DNA of 16,866 nt from Bacteroidales bacterium (GTDB taxonomy: Bacteria > Bacteroidota > Bacteroidia > Bacteroidales > WCHB1-69), in NCBI GenBank assembly GCA_028683685.1, contig JAQUHH010000015.1, forward strand, positions 1-16,866, in the 5' to 3' direction. The notes under the pieces were generated by a model. It was given only the letters and a program-made list of their open reading frames with translations, searched no databases and was not told the DNA's origin. A program made the translations under genes and the position numbers. Positions 1 through 7,318 of this stretch are shown here, in pieces (the first letter of the stretch is position 1; every line of letters begins with the position of its first letter).

Positions 1-150
1 CAACTCAGTTTTATCCAACTCGATGACCCTTTGTTGGAACAAATTAAAGAGGACATTCTAAACACCGACATCAACACCCTCACTCCCGTTGAAGCGCTGA
101 TGAAATTGAACGAAATTAAAAATTTATTGAGCAAAAAGAAAAAACAATAA
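1..150 (+). CDS. mutS: DNA mismatch repair protein MutS, C-terminal end (5' truncated by window)
   Basis: The first 150 bases read open in frame 1 to a TAA stop and encode 49 residues. The segment has an FIQLDDP motif, then an acidic helix, then TPVEALMKLNEIK and a lysine-rich tail. This is the typical extreme C-terminus of bacterial MutS, the small helical domain after the ATPase used in tetramer and partner contacts. MutS recognises base mismatches and recruits MutL in post-replicative repair. Only this tail is visible, so the mismatch-binding and Walker motifs cannot be checked. The gene converges on the minus-strand fusion gene ending at 330. No clear hairpin-plus-U-tract terminator follows the stop. 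The identification rests on recognising the family's conserved tail and is fairly secure. Confidence 0.88.
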   Translation, partial: QLSFIQLDDPLLEQIKEDILNTDINTLTPVEALMKLNEIKNLLSKKKKQ

Positions 151-172
151 GAATGATCAACGAAATTCAATT

Positions 173-196
173 ACGAATCTACGAATCAACGAATCA
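173..196. repeat. Three tandem 8-bp units, consensus ACGAATCA
   Basis: The units ACGAATCT (173-180), ACGAATCA (181-188) and ACGAATCA (189-196) follow one another without spacers in the gap between the convergent mutS and fusion genes. The next bases, GCCAATTA, fade out of the pattern. No coding function is apparent. A related 16-bp copy lies at 2894-2909. Confidence 0.7.
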
Positions 197-241
197 GCCA
201 ATTATTGCATCACCACATCATTATTCTGCCGTGAGGGCTTG

Positions 242-289
242 GTCACCTGTCCACCTATCCACTTGGCCACCCAATTAGCCAGTTACTTT
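242..289. repeat. Degenerate period-8 repeat, consensus near TCCACCTG
   Basis: Reading from 242 in steps of eight gives GTCACCTG, TCCACCTA, TCCACTTG and GCCACCCA. Two decayed units, ATTAGCCA and GTTACTTT, follow. The segment is richer in G+C than its surroundings and unrelated in sequence to the ACGAATCA repeat 46 bases upstream, but has the same period. It lies between the 3' ends of two convergent genes. Function is unknown. It could be a decayed copy of a dispersed intergenic repeat. Confidence 0.6.
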
Positions 290-329
290 CTTTCCATTGT
301 CTATTCCAAATTAATTACGCATTTACAAA

Positions 330-2825
330 TCAAAAAACTCCATTTATTTTTTTGCCACATTTTGGACATTTTCCTTTAAAACTTTTAGCACTAGCCTGAT
401 AGCCATTGCGTTCTATTATTTTTGCATGACAATACGGACAATAGGTATTTGTTTTATCGGTTTGTATGTTCCCAAGGTAAACATATTTTAAGCCTTTGTC
501 TTTTGCAATTTTATAAGCTTTTTCAAGAGTTTCTTTGGAAGTGGGCAATACATCCGACATTTTATAAGAAGGATAAAACCTGCTAAAATGCAAAGGCACA
601 TCCTCAAAACCACTGCTAACAAACCAATCGCACATCTGCTCAATCATTTTAAAATCATCGGTAAAACCAGGGATAACAAGATTTGTTATTTCCAGCCAAA
701 CTCCTTTTTCTTTTAATGTTTGTAATGTTTGTAAAACGGGCTGTAAACGGGCCGTTGTAATTTCATGATAAATAGAATCATGAAAGCATTTCAAGTCGAT
801 GTTTGCAGCATCAATAAAAGGGATCAATTCTAACAGCGGTTCCTGATTTATAAATCCATTGGAAACAATGATATTTTGCAAACCTTTTTGATGTGCAATT
901 TTGGCTGTTTCGAGAACCATTTCGTAAAAAACAGTAGGTTCTGTATAAGTATATGAAATGGAATTGCACTTATTTTGGATGGCCCAGTTTACAATTTGTT
1001 CGGGGCTTGCTTCTTTATATTTGTGTTCAAATATTGATTTCTGTGAAATGCTCGAATTTTGGCAATTTTGGCAATGGAGATTGCATCCTGCCGACCCAAT
1101 TGAAAAAGTTTGGCTGTTGGGTTTGAAATGATAAAGTGGTTTTTTCTCAATGGGATCGATATGCACCGCAATTAGTTTACCATACGTGAGCGAAATGAGC
1201 TCTCCATTTTCATTTTTGCGCGCATTGCACAAGCCCATATCTCCCGATTCCAAAACACAAGCGTGAGGACAAAGAGTGCAAACAACTTTATCTTTATCCA
1301 ATTTTTCATAATATTTGGCTTTATTAATGGGCTCTTTTTGAAAATCTTTTTCCGAAAAAATAATGGCTTCATAGATATATATATCGGCCTCTTTCCAGCC
1401 GTCATAATTTAATCCGGCTTTGTCGCGGGCACAATGTCCCAGAAATTCTTCCAAATTCCAACCCGTATCCGTAGCAACTTGTGGCAAAAAAGTTCCTCGA
1501 TTGGATCCTTTTATTATATAAATCCCATGTCGTCCAAGCTCAATTTGCGAAATATCATTGATTTTTCGCATCGGCGTTAAAACAGATATTTCAAAATCAA
1601 TCTCTTTGAGCTCCTCTTCTGTTACTGGCGAGAATCTACGGTCGTTTAGCGACGCAGACAAAGCCATATCAGCAACCAATTTATACAATGGAGCTTCGGA
1701 TTCAAATCGACCGATACAACCTCTTAATTTGTTGTTTTTGGTTAAGGTAACAAACGCACCGCTATTTACTTTCAGATTTTCGCTAAAATTATAAGAATTT
1801 AAATCGAGCTTTGAATTGTTTTTCAATTTCGACTCCACGGCCAAACGAGCTATTTCAAGGAGTTTCTTCTTCTCTTCATTGGGTAAATTAAAACCTGTTT
1901 CATTTTTCGAACGTACTGATATTGCCCAATATCCAACCACCCTATCTTTGCTTCCGTGGGGCGAATCACCAGAATTTTGATATTCAATTTGGTGATAATT
2001 GTAATTATCTTGTGCCAGATACATCAGGCTAAGAGTTGCTGACCAACCACAAATAGGAGTTGAAAGATTATTGATATTTGATTTTTTATGTCGATTTATT
2101 ATCTCTATGAATGAATCTGGTTTTCCACTACAAATTGCATCGGCCGTAATTTTGTCTGTAGCAAGAGCATCCGAATATTCGGGATAATGCGAAAAATCAC
2201 TAGAAATGATAAATAAATTGTCGTCCGTAAAATAAGGACGAAGTGCTTCTGCAATTAACTTCGGAGTCTCAATATCTTGACTTCCTATGACCACAGGAAT
2301 AATTTGAAAATCATTTTTTAAATGGAATTGCAAAAAAGGAAGCTGAACTTCTATACTATGTTCCGTTTTGTGAGCTTCGGGATGAAAATCAAAAAAATCA
2401 TTGTTTTTTATAAGTTTATTGCAAAGCTCCATATTCACTTTTACTTGCCCAAGTGGTGTTTCATAATTTCCAATATTATAAATAGAAGCTCCGCTAAAAT
2501 AGGTGGTATGGCTGGATGCAATGATAAATACATTTTTATATTTTTTTTCTGGATTTATCTGATTGATAGCACTTGCAGCAACCTGACCACTATATATATA
2601 GCCCGCATGCGGAGAAACAATCGCCAAAGCGTCATTTTCTCGTTTTTTGGCATTCGCAAATAACTTTATTAAATCGTTTGTAAGATTTGCTTTATCACCG
2701 GCGTAGAACGATCCGGCAACAACTGGTTTTCTATGGGTCATATGATTTGATTTTTGAGCATGTAAATAAATACACATTGTGTTCATTACTATAATGACAA
2801 ACAATATGAATCTCTTTTTTGGCAT
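330..2825 (-). CDS. AmmeMemoRadiSam triple fusion: Memo-like + AMMECR1 + radical SAM enzyme, with apparent signal peptide
   Basis: This 831-residue protein joins three parts usually made as separate proteins. Residues about 31-303 form a Memo-like domain (AmmeMemoRadiSam protein B). H73, H106, D210, H213 and C259 match in order and spacing the metal-site residues of human MEMO1. Residues about 315-492 are an AMMECR1 domain with LRGCIGR at 368-374 and NDRRFSP at 394-400. Residues about 510-831 are a radical SAM enzyme. It has an N-terminal Cys cluster (C516, C519, C523, C533), the [4Fe-4S] motif CNLHCQNC (C581, C585, C588) and a C-terminal zinc-ribbon-like pair (C796/C799, C820/C823). The reaction and substrate are unknown to me. 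The N-terminus (basic PKKR, hydrophobic stretch to about 21, LHAQ at 21-24) resembles a Bacteroidota signal peptide. A cytosolic form could start at M29, but a good promoter sits just upstream of the first ATG and favours the long form. Confidence 0.92.
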   Translation of the reverse strand: MPKKRFILFVIIVMNTMCIYLHAQKSNHMTHRKPVVAGSFYAGDKANLTNDLIKLFANAKKRENDALAIVSPHAGYIYSGQVAASAINQINPEKKYKNVFIIASSHTTYFSGASIYNIGNYETPLGQVKVNMELCNKLIKNNDFFDFHPEAHKTEHSIEVQLPFLQFHLKNDFQIIPVVIGSQDIETPKLIAEALRPYFTDDNLFIISSDFSHYPEYSDALATDKITADAICSGKPDSFIEIINRHKKSNINNLSTPICGWSATLSLMYLAQDNYNYHQIEYQNSGDSPHGSKDRVVGYWAISVRSKNETGFNLPNEEKKKLLEIARLAVESKLKNNSKLDLNSYNFSENLKVNSGAFVTLTKNNKLRGCIGRFESEAPLYKLVADMALSASLNDRRFSPVTEEELKEIDFEISVLTPMRKINDISQIELGRHGIYIIKGSNRGTFLPQVATDTGWNLEEFLGHCARDKAGLNYDGWKEADIYIYEAIIFSEKDFQKEPINKAKYYEKLDKDKVVCTLCPHACVLESGDMGLCNARKNENGELISLTYGKLIAVHIDPIEKKPLYHFKPNSQTFSIGSAGCNLHCQNCQNSSISQKSIFEHKYKEASPEQIVNWAIQNKCNSISYTYTEPTVFYEMVLETAKIAHQKGLQNIIVSNGFINQEPLLELIPFIDAANIDLKCFHDSIYHEITTARLQPVLQTLQTLKEKGVWLEITNLVIPGFTDDFKMIEQMCDWFVSSGFEDVPLHFSRFYPSYKMSDVLPTSKETLEKAYKIAKDKGLKYVYLGNIQTDKTNTYCPYCHAKIIERNGYQASAKSFKGKCPKCGKKINGVF

Positions 2826-2851
2826 TTATGATTATGTATTTGTGTGTTTTA

Positions 2852-2881
2852 CAAATATAATGAAAAAATATCATCCACAAA
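2852..2881 (-). promoter_or_regulatory. Bacteroidota-type promoter for the AmmeMemoRadiSam fusion gene
   Basis: On the minus strand TTTG (2878-2881) is followed after 18 bases by TATATTTG (2852-2859). This matches the Bacteroidota -33/-7 pattern (TTTG, about 19 bp, TAnnTTTG). The -7 box ends 26 bases before the ATG at 2825, so transcription should start about 20 bases upstream of that codon. This supports the long, signal-peptide-bearing form and suggests expression independent of the sensor gene upstream. Confidence 0.6.
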
Positions 2882-2897
2882 TCTTATAATCAGCGAA

Positions 2898-5800
2898 TCA
2901 ACAATTCAGCAAATTAAAAAAATCTTCTTTGGTAAACGGATAGCATAAATAATAAATGTTATCATATTTAGCATCGTAAATTAATTTCATACGATTTAGC
3001 TCTGATTTGGGAAGAATGATAATTAATTTAGGATTTGTTTGCAAACGATTGAAGTTGAATAAATCAATAAAATCCGTAGCTTCTATGTTATTCACATGGT
3101 AATGCATCACGAAAACATCGGGAAAATCAAAAACGTTCAAGGTGTTCAAGCTCTTAATTGCCGACAAATAGTTATTAAAATAATAAATGGTTTCGCTGGG
3201 CGGAAACAAAGAAGAATAATATTTTAATATAGATTCATTGGATGTTAGAAAACCAATTTTAGAATTGCATGTTTTTGGACTTTCCGTTTTAAAACTCGCA
3301 ACAGAATCAAAAACAATAGAACATTCAACACTGTAATTCTCAAGCTTTTCTATTTGAAATTTACAATTATTCATTTCATACACCCGTTTTATAAAAGCAA
3401 AGTCAATAATGGAAGAGTGGATGTTGGGATATTGATTAAAGATATCAAAAAAACTACTTTCAGCCAGCATGTCCATGTCTTTATATGCAGCTTCATAAAC
3501 TTCAATGACAGCATTGATTTTATATGAATTATCGGACACGCAATACCGTTGAGAAAGGACTGGAACTCCCTTAATGCAATGTTTTTGAACAAAATCAATC
3601 AAAAATTCTATAATTGAATACAATCTTTCTTCGGAAAATCTTAATTCAAGCTGACCATTTAAATAATCAGCATAAAACAAATCCATATAAACTTGATTAA
3701 CCTTAGAATAATATAGCTTATTTAAAACATCTTTCAAAACATTGTTAGGGTAAAAAACAGTAGTATCATCTATGGTTTTTTTGGACAATAAATGACTTGA
3801 AAACTCAGCTCTTCTGGCATGATAATTCAATTCCATAGCCAAATCATTGACTTCTATTTTCTGGTCAGCAAAAGCAGCATGTAGCTGCTGATATGTTTGC
3901 TCGTTATTCTTAAAATAATAAGAGAACATTTTATCTAGAGAATTTGATGCAGAATCTATTTTAGCATTCAATTCAGCATTTTCGGTAATATCAATTACTG
4001 TTATCAAATAGTGCTTTGGAAAACTTTCAATGTCAATATTAATTTCACTTACAATAGAACGATAGTTTTTTGTTTGTTTTCCTACTTTCACCTCAAAAAT
4101 ATTTTCATTATTTTGTGGGTCTTTTTCAAAATTTTGGATTAAACAAATATCTAAATTTAATTCACAATTTGCTTCTGTCTGATTATTCAAAATGGAACAT
4201 GGACAATGATTTCTGTCAAAAATGTCGATATAATGACTGGATTCAACTACTTCTTTTGTTTCTCCATTTATTAAAAAACAAGTAAAAGGTATATTTTTGA
4301 TGCTTTTTTTCAACAATGTAAGTTGATTTTGTAATTGTTGTTTTTCACTCACAAAACCATCAATGTCAATAACATAAAAAACGAGTTCATCTTGATTTAT
4401 AAGAGAGGCAAATAACATCACGTTCTTTCCACAGGCTTCTCCACACTGAATCTTAACCACAAGATTAATTTGTCCAGTTGACTGCACTAGACCAAACTGC
4501 CGAATAAAAGAATCTAAATTATCTGGATGAATAAAAGATTGCACTTTTGATTTGAGCAGCGTAGAACTTTCAATTTTGGTCAACTCATATAACGAACGAT
4601 TAAAATCAGTAATATTTCCATCTATATCGGTCACAAAAATAGCGATGTTCGAATTTTCAAGATAATTTCGGAAACGTTTTTCGTTTTCCTGAAGTAATTT
4701 CTCTGATTTCTTTCTTTCACTAACATCAATAATAAAACCTTCAAGAGCAATTGGAACGGCTTGTTCATCATATACACAACGTCCTTTTTCGAACACCCAT
4801 TTAATTTCACCCGAAGCCGTTTTTATTTCATATTCAGACTCGAAAGACAATTTGTTTTCAATTGATTTATACCATTTTCCCCATAAAATCTCTCTATATT
4901 CGGGTAAGATTAATTCGTTAAATGCGATTTTTTTATTTTCTAAAACTTCCTCTACTTCATATCCCGTTAAATCGAAACATCCATTACTAATAAATTTCAT
5001 CGTCCATTCACGGTCGATGGCACAACGATAGAGCATGCCCGGAATGTGACTGAAATAAGTTTGAACCGTATTTTTTGTTTCGTACAATTGCATAATTGCA
5101 TCGATATTCTCATTTACTTTGCGTCCTACAATTATAATCCCATAAGGTTCATTGAAATCATTTTTGGGCAACGACATATGTAGCTCAACCTCAACAAATC
5201 CATAAGTTTTATGACTCATTTCAAGAACCATAAAAACATCTTCTACTTTAGCATTGTTCCGAACAGCATGATAGGCATTTTGAACAGAATTTTTGAACTT
5301 TTCGGCAGACTTAGAGCTTAAAATAGTATAAAAACTTTTATATACAACGTCTTCCGAATTATATCCCAATAAGTGAAAAATAGAAGAGCTGCATGATATA
5401 ATCATGCCTTCAAAATCCAATTCCCAAACAACCTCTTTGATGTGTTCTAATATCATTTCCATTTTGCCTGCTGATTCCTGACTGATTGAATCTTGACTTG
5501 AAGACATGGGCGTATTATCAAGCAATTCCAATAGCAAAACAAACTGATTCAACTCTTCTTCAGCATCCATAATGGGCGTAATATCAACTCGCAACTGCTT
5601 GTTCTCAAAAAAATCTGGAAAATAAACCTTACCACTGCTGATATCATCATTTTGAATTTTAGAATTAATTAAATCTCCAATCTGCTTAAATTGATAGTCT
5701 AAAAACAACGCATCAACATGAATTTCATTGATTATTTCTTTAAACAATGCTGTCTGCAATAAATACGTTGCCGCAGGATTAAAATATTGAACTCTTAAAT

Positions 5801-6542
5801 TCTGGTTTATAATAATAATAGGATAATTTATTTGATTGATTGAAGCCCTAATTTTCTCATATTCTGCAATTTGTTTTTTATCATCCAAAATTTTTCTTCC
5901 AACAAAAAAATAGAGAATCAGGATAATCAAAACAGCAATAACAGACAAAATAAAAGGAATGAAGTTTTCAAATTGATACATTGTAACCGACTCATCATAC
6001 GGAATATCAACGCCAATCATCGCTACAACTTCGGGGGAGTTATAGTCGATTATTGGGGTTACAATAGAAACAAATTTCCCCCATTTATCTTCATACGGGC
6101 CACAAATCATCTCTTTTTTTGAAGAATATGCTAAATAAAAGTCTTCAGGGGCATCAGTATACACATCTCCAGGCAAGGCCAACTGCGAAAGGCTTTCTTT
6201 TGAACGATTGTTTGGCTGTGTATCAATATGAAAAATAAAAGAGGAATCGCAAACTCCAAGTATATATATGTATCGAACATCCATAAAAGCATTATTCAAA
6301 GCAGTTAACTGTTGTTGTAGCTTTAGGTAATATTTATTATTGGTATCATTAATTTCAGCTTTTAAATGCTTTACAGCATCAATATCTACATTACTTTTTA
6401 TAATGTTTATCTTTTCCACCATATCTTGATGACTCAAACTAACATTATCAATATATCTATTGTATGAATTTAAAAATCCAAGCAACAAGATTCCAAAAAA
6501 AAGCAAACTGAAAAATATCTTTTGAACTGATTTTAAACTCAT
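2898..6542 (-). CDS. Membrane multi-PAS sensor with degenerate histidine kinase and degenerate receiver (pseudo-hybrid kinase)
   Basis: The protein has 1214 residues counted from the ATG at 6542. An upstream in-frame TTG at 6563 is less likely because it overlaps a -7-like box. TM segments lie at about 8-25 and 194-215 and enclose a periplasmic sensor domain resembling a Cache-type domain. About five PAS-like modules follow (near 228-338, 358-478, 488-609, 618-730 and 738-855). The last carries C780, C782, C793 and C800. Residues 855-923 replace the dimerisation helices but have no SHELRTP-type H-box. Residues 928-1081 resemble an HATPase fold, yet the N-box is IIEFLIDFV with no asparagine and the glycine boxes are gone. 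Residues 1094-1214 resemble a receiver: the acidic pair is replaced within LTSNE, the phospho-Asp by H1147, the Thr/Ser by P1178 and the Lys by Y1201. I infer a non-catalytic signalling protein. The domain order resembles hybrid sensor kinases. The reading frame is intact. Confidence 0.8.
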   Translation of the reverse strand: MSLKSVQKIFFSLLFFGILLLGFLNSYNRYIDNVSLSHQDMVEKINIIKSNVDIDAVKHLKAEINDTNNKYYLKLQQQLTALNNAFMDVRYIYILGVCDSSFIFHIDTQPNNRSKESLSQLALPGDVYTDAPEDFYLAYSSKKEMICGPYEDKWGKFVSIVTPIIDYNSPEVVAMIGVDIPYDESVTMYQFENFIPFILSVIAVLIILILYFFVGRKILDDKKQIAEYEKIRASINQINYPIIIINQNLRVQYFNPAATYLLQTALFKEIINEIHVDALFLDYQFKQIGDLINSKIQNDDISSGKVYFPDFFENKQLRVDITPIMDAEEELNQFVLLLELLDNTPMSSSQDSISQESAGKMEMILEHIKEVVWELDFEGMIISCSSSIFHLLGYNSEDVVYKSFYTILSSKSAEKFKNSVQNAYHAVRNNAKVEDVFMVLEMSHKTYGFVEVELHMSLPKNDFNEPYGIIIVGRKVNENIDAIMQLYETKNTVQTYFSHIPGMLYRCAIDREWTMKFISNGCFDLTGYEVEEVLENKKIAFNELILPEYREILWGKWYKSIENKLSFESEYEIKTASGEIKWVFEKGRCVYDEQAVPIALEGFIIDVSERKKSEKLLQENEKRFRNYLENSNIAIFVTDIDGNITDFNRSLYELTKIESSTLLKSKVQSFIHPDNLDSFIRQFGLVQSTGQINLVVKIQCGEACGKNVMLFASLINQDELVFYVIDIDGFVSEKQQLQNQLTLLKKSIKNIPFTCFLINGETKEVVESSHYIDIFDRNHCPCSILNNQTEANCELNLDICLIQNFEKDPQNNENIFEVKVGKQTKNYRSIVSEINIDIESFPKHYLITVIDITENAELNAKIDSASNSLDKMFSYYFKNNEQTYQQLHAAFADQKIEVNDLAMELNYHARRAEFSSHLLSKKTIDDTTVFYPNNVLKDVLNKLYYSKVNQVYMDLFYADYLNGQLELRFSEERLYSIIEFLIDFVQKHCIKGVPVLSQRYCVSDNSYKINAVIEVYEAAYKDMDMLAESSFFDIFNQYPNIHSSIIDFAFIKRVYEMNNCKFQIEKLENYSVECSIVFDSVASFKTESPKTCNSKIGFLTSNESILKYYSSLFPPSETIYYFNNYLSAIKSLNTLNVFDFPDVFVMHYHVNNIEATDFIDLFNFNRLQTNPKLIIILPKSELNRMKLIYDAKYDNIYYLCYPFTKEDFFNLLNC

Positions 6543-6560
6543 AACAAAAATATTTACGAA

Positions 6561-6568
6561 CAAATATA
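6561..6568 (-). promoter_or_regulatory. Candidate -7 element upstream of the multi-PAS sensor gene
   Basis: TATATTTG on the minus strand fits TAnnTTTG exactly and lies 18 bases before the ATG at 6542. No TTTG sits at the expected -33 distance, so this is only a half-supported promoter. If used, it rules out the TTG codon at 6563 as start, since that codon would overlap the -7 box. Confidence 0.35.
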
Positions 6569-6632
6569 CATTTATTTTATGATATATATAAATTTCTCGA
6601 TAAAGATTTCAAAAACAATTACATAATTTTTC

Positions 6633-6666
6633 AAAAAAGCCAGACTTTGATAAATCAAAGTCTGGC
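6633..6666 (-). terminator. Rho-independent terminator downstream of the small secreted protein gene
   Basis: A perfect 12-bp stem pairs 6639-6650 (GCCAGACTTTGA) with 6655-6666 (TCAAAGTCTGGC) around a 4-base loop. Read on the minus strand, the stem is followed by six T residues (6638-6633). It starts about 20 bases past the stop codon at 6687 and should end the two-gene transcript starting at 8590. It also insulates that unit from the multi-PAS sensor gene. Confidence 0.88.
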
Positions 6667-6686
6667 CTCAAAAAAATGATTTTTTT

Positions 6687-7310
6687 TTAGTAATTAATTT
6701 CCGTGTATGTTACATTGGTTGGTGCAATAAATTTAGACGCCGAAATAGTTTCATTTTCATCAAACTTAACTGCTACTTCATTGGTTTTAAAACCCAATAA
6801 ATTCCCTTCCGATTTTAGCAAAACACCTTTATAAATCCAAGATTTCATCCCCAAAACAGAAATAACTTCACAACTTTTACCCAGAAATGATTCAGTACCC
6901 AAACGCTCTCCTCCCAAAGAAGCTAAAATATCTTCTCCTAACTTTTCTGCTTCTGCTTCGGTCATACTTTCACTTATTTCAAGAGTTTCTTCGTACAAAG
7001 AAGAAGTTCCTTTTTGAGCCGTATTGTTTAAATAATTAACACTCCAAAAATGATCGCCTTTCATAATATTTAAGGTATGAGTTTTCGATTCCGAAGTCGT
7101 TCCTAAAAAACGGGTGGTCGTAACTGTGTTTACTTCAGTACGACTTAAATCACCATAATTATCCCACCAAATTTCGCGGGTTCCTTTGGTATTTCCAGTA
7201 ATATCATATTTGATATATCCTGATTTAACGGCATATCTCGCATTTTTTTGCTGGGCAAAACCAGCAGAAACCATAAATAAAATAACTAGAATCAATGTTG
7301 ATTTTTTCAT
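6687..7310 (-). CDS. Small secreted protein of unknown function
   Basis: The product has 207 residues with a clear signal peptide (MKKSTLILVILFMVSAGFAQ, cleavage near the Ala-Gln). I do not recognise the mature part with certainty. It begins with a YIKYDITGNTKGTREIWWDNYG segment, continues with alternating polar strands (TTTRFLGTTSESKTHTLNI) and has an acidic helix near 112-126. It ends in strand-like sequence with a single cysteine in LGKSCEVISV. The pattern suggests a beta-rich periplasmic or outer-membrane-associated protein, loosely like DUF4412-type secreted proteins, but I would not assign that family. It is the second gene of a pair: only 8 bases separate it from the stop of the beta-propeller lipoprotein gene, so the two are almost certainly co-transcribed. 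A strong terminator follows. Confidence 0.75.
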   Translation of the reverse strand: MKKSTLILVILFMVSAGFAQQKNARYAVKSGYIKYDITGNTKGTREIWWDNYGDLSRTEVNTVTTTRFLGTTSESKTHTLNIMKGDHFWSVNYLNNTAQKGTSSLYEETLEISESMTEAEAEKLGEDILASLGGERLGTESFLGKSCEVISVLGMKSWIYKGVLLKSEGNLLGFKTNEVAVKFDENETISASKFIAPTNVTYTEINY

Positions 7311-7318
7311 ATTTTCAA

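Noticed and set aside
6543..6563. TTG at 6563 as the start of the multi-PAS sensor
   Set aside because: It adds seven residues ahead of an ATG that already opens a normal TM start, and the codon overlaps a TATATTTG -7 box.
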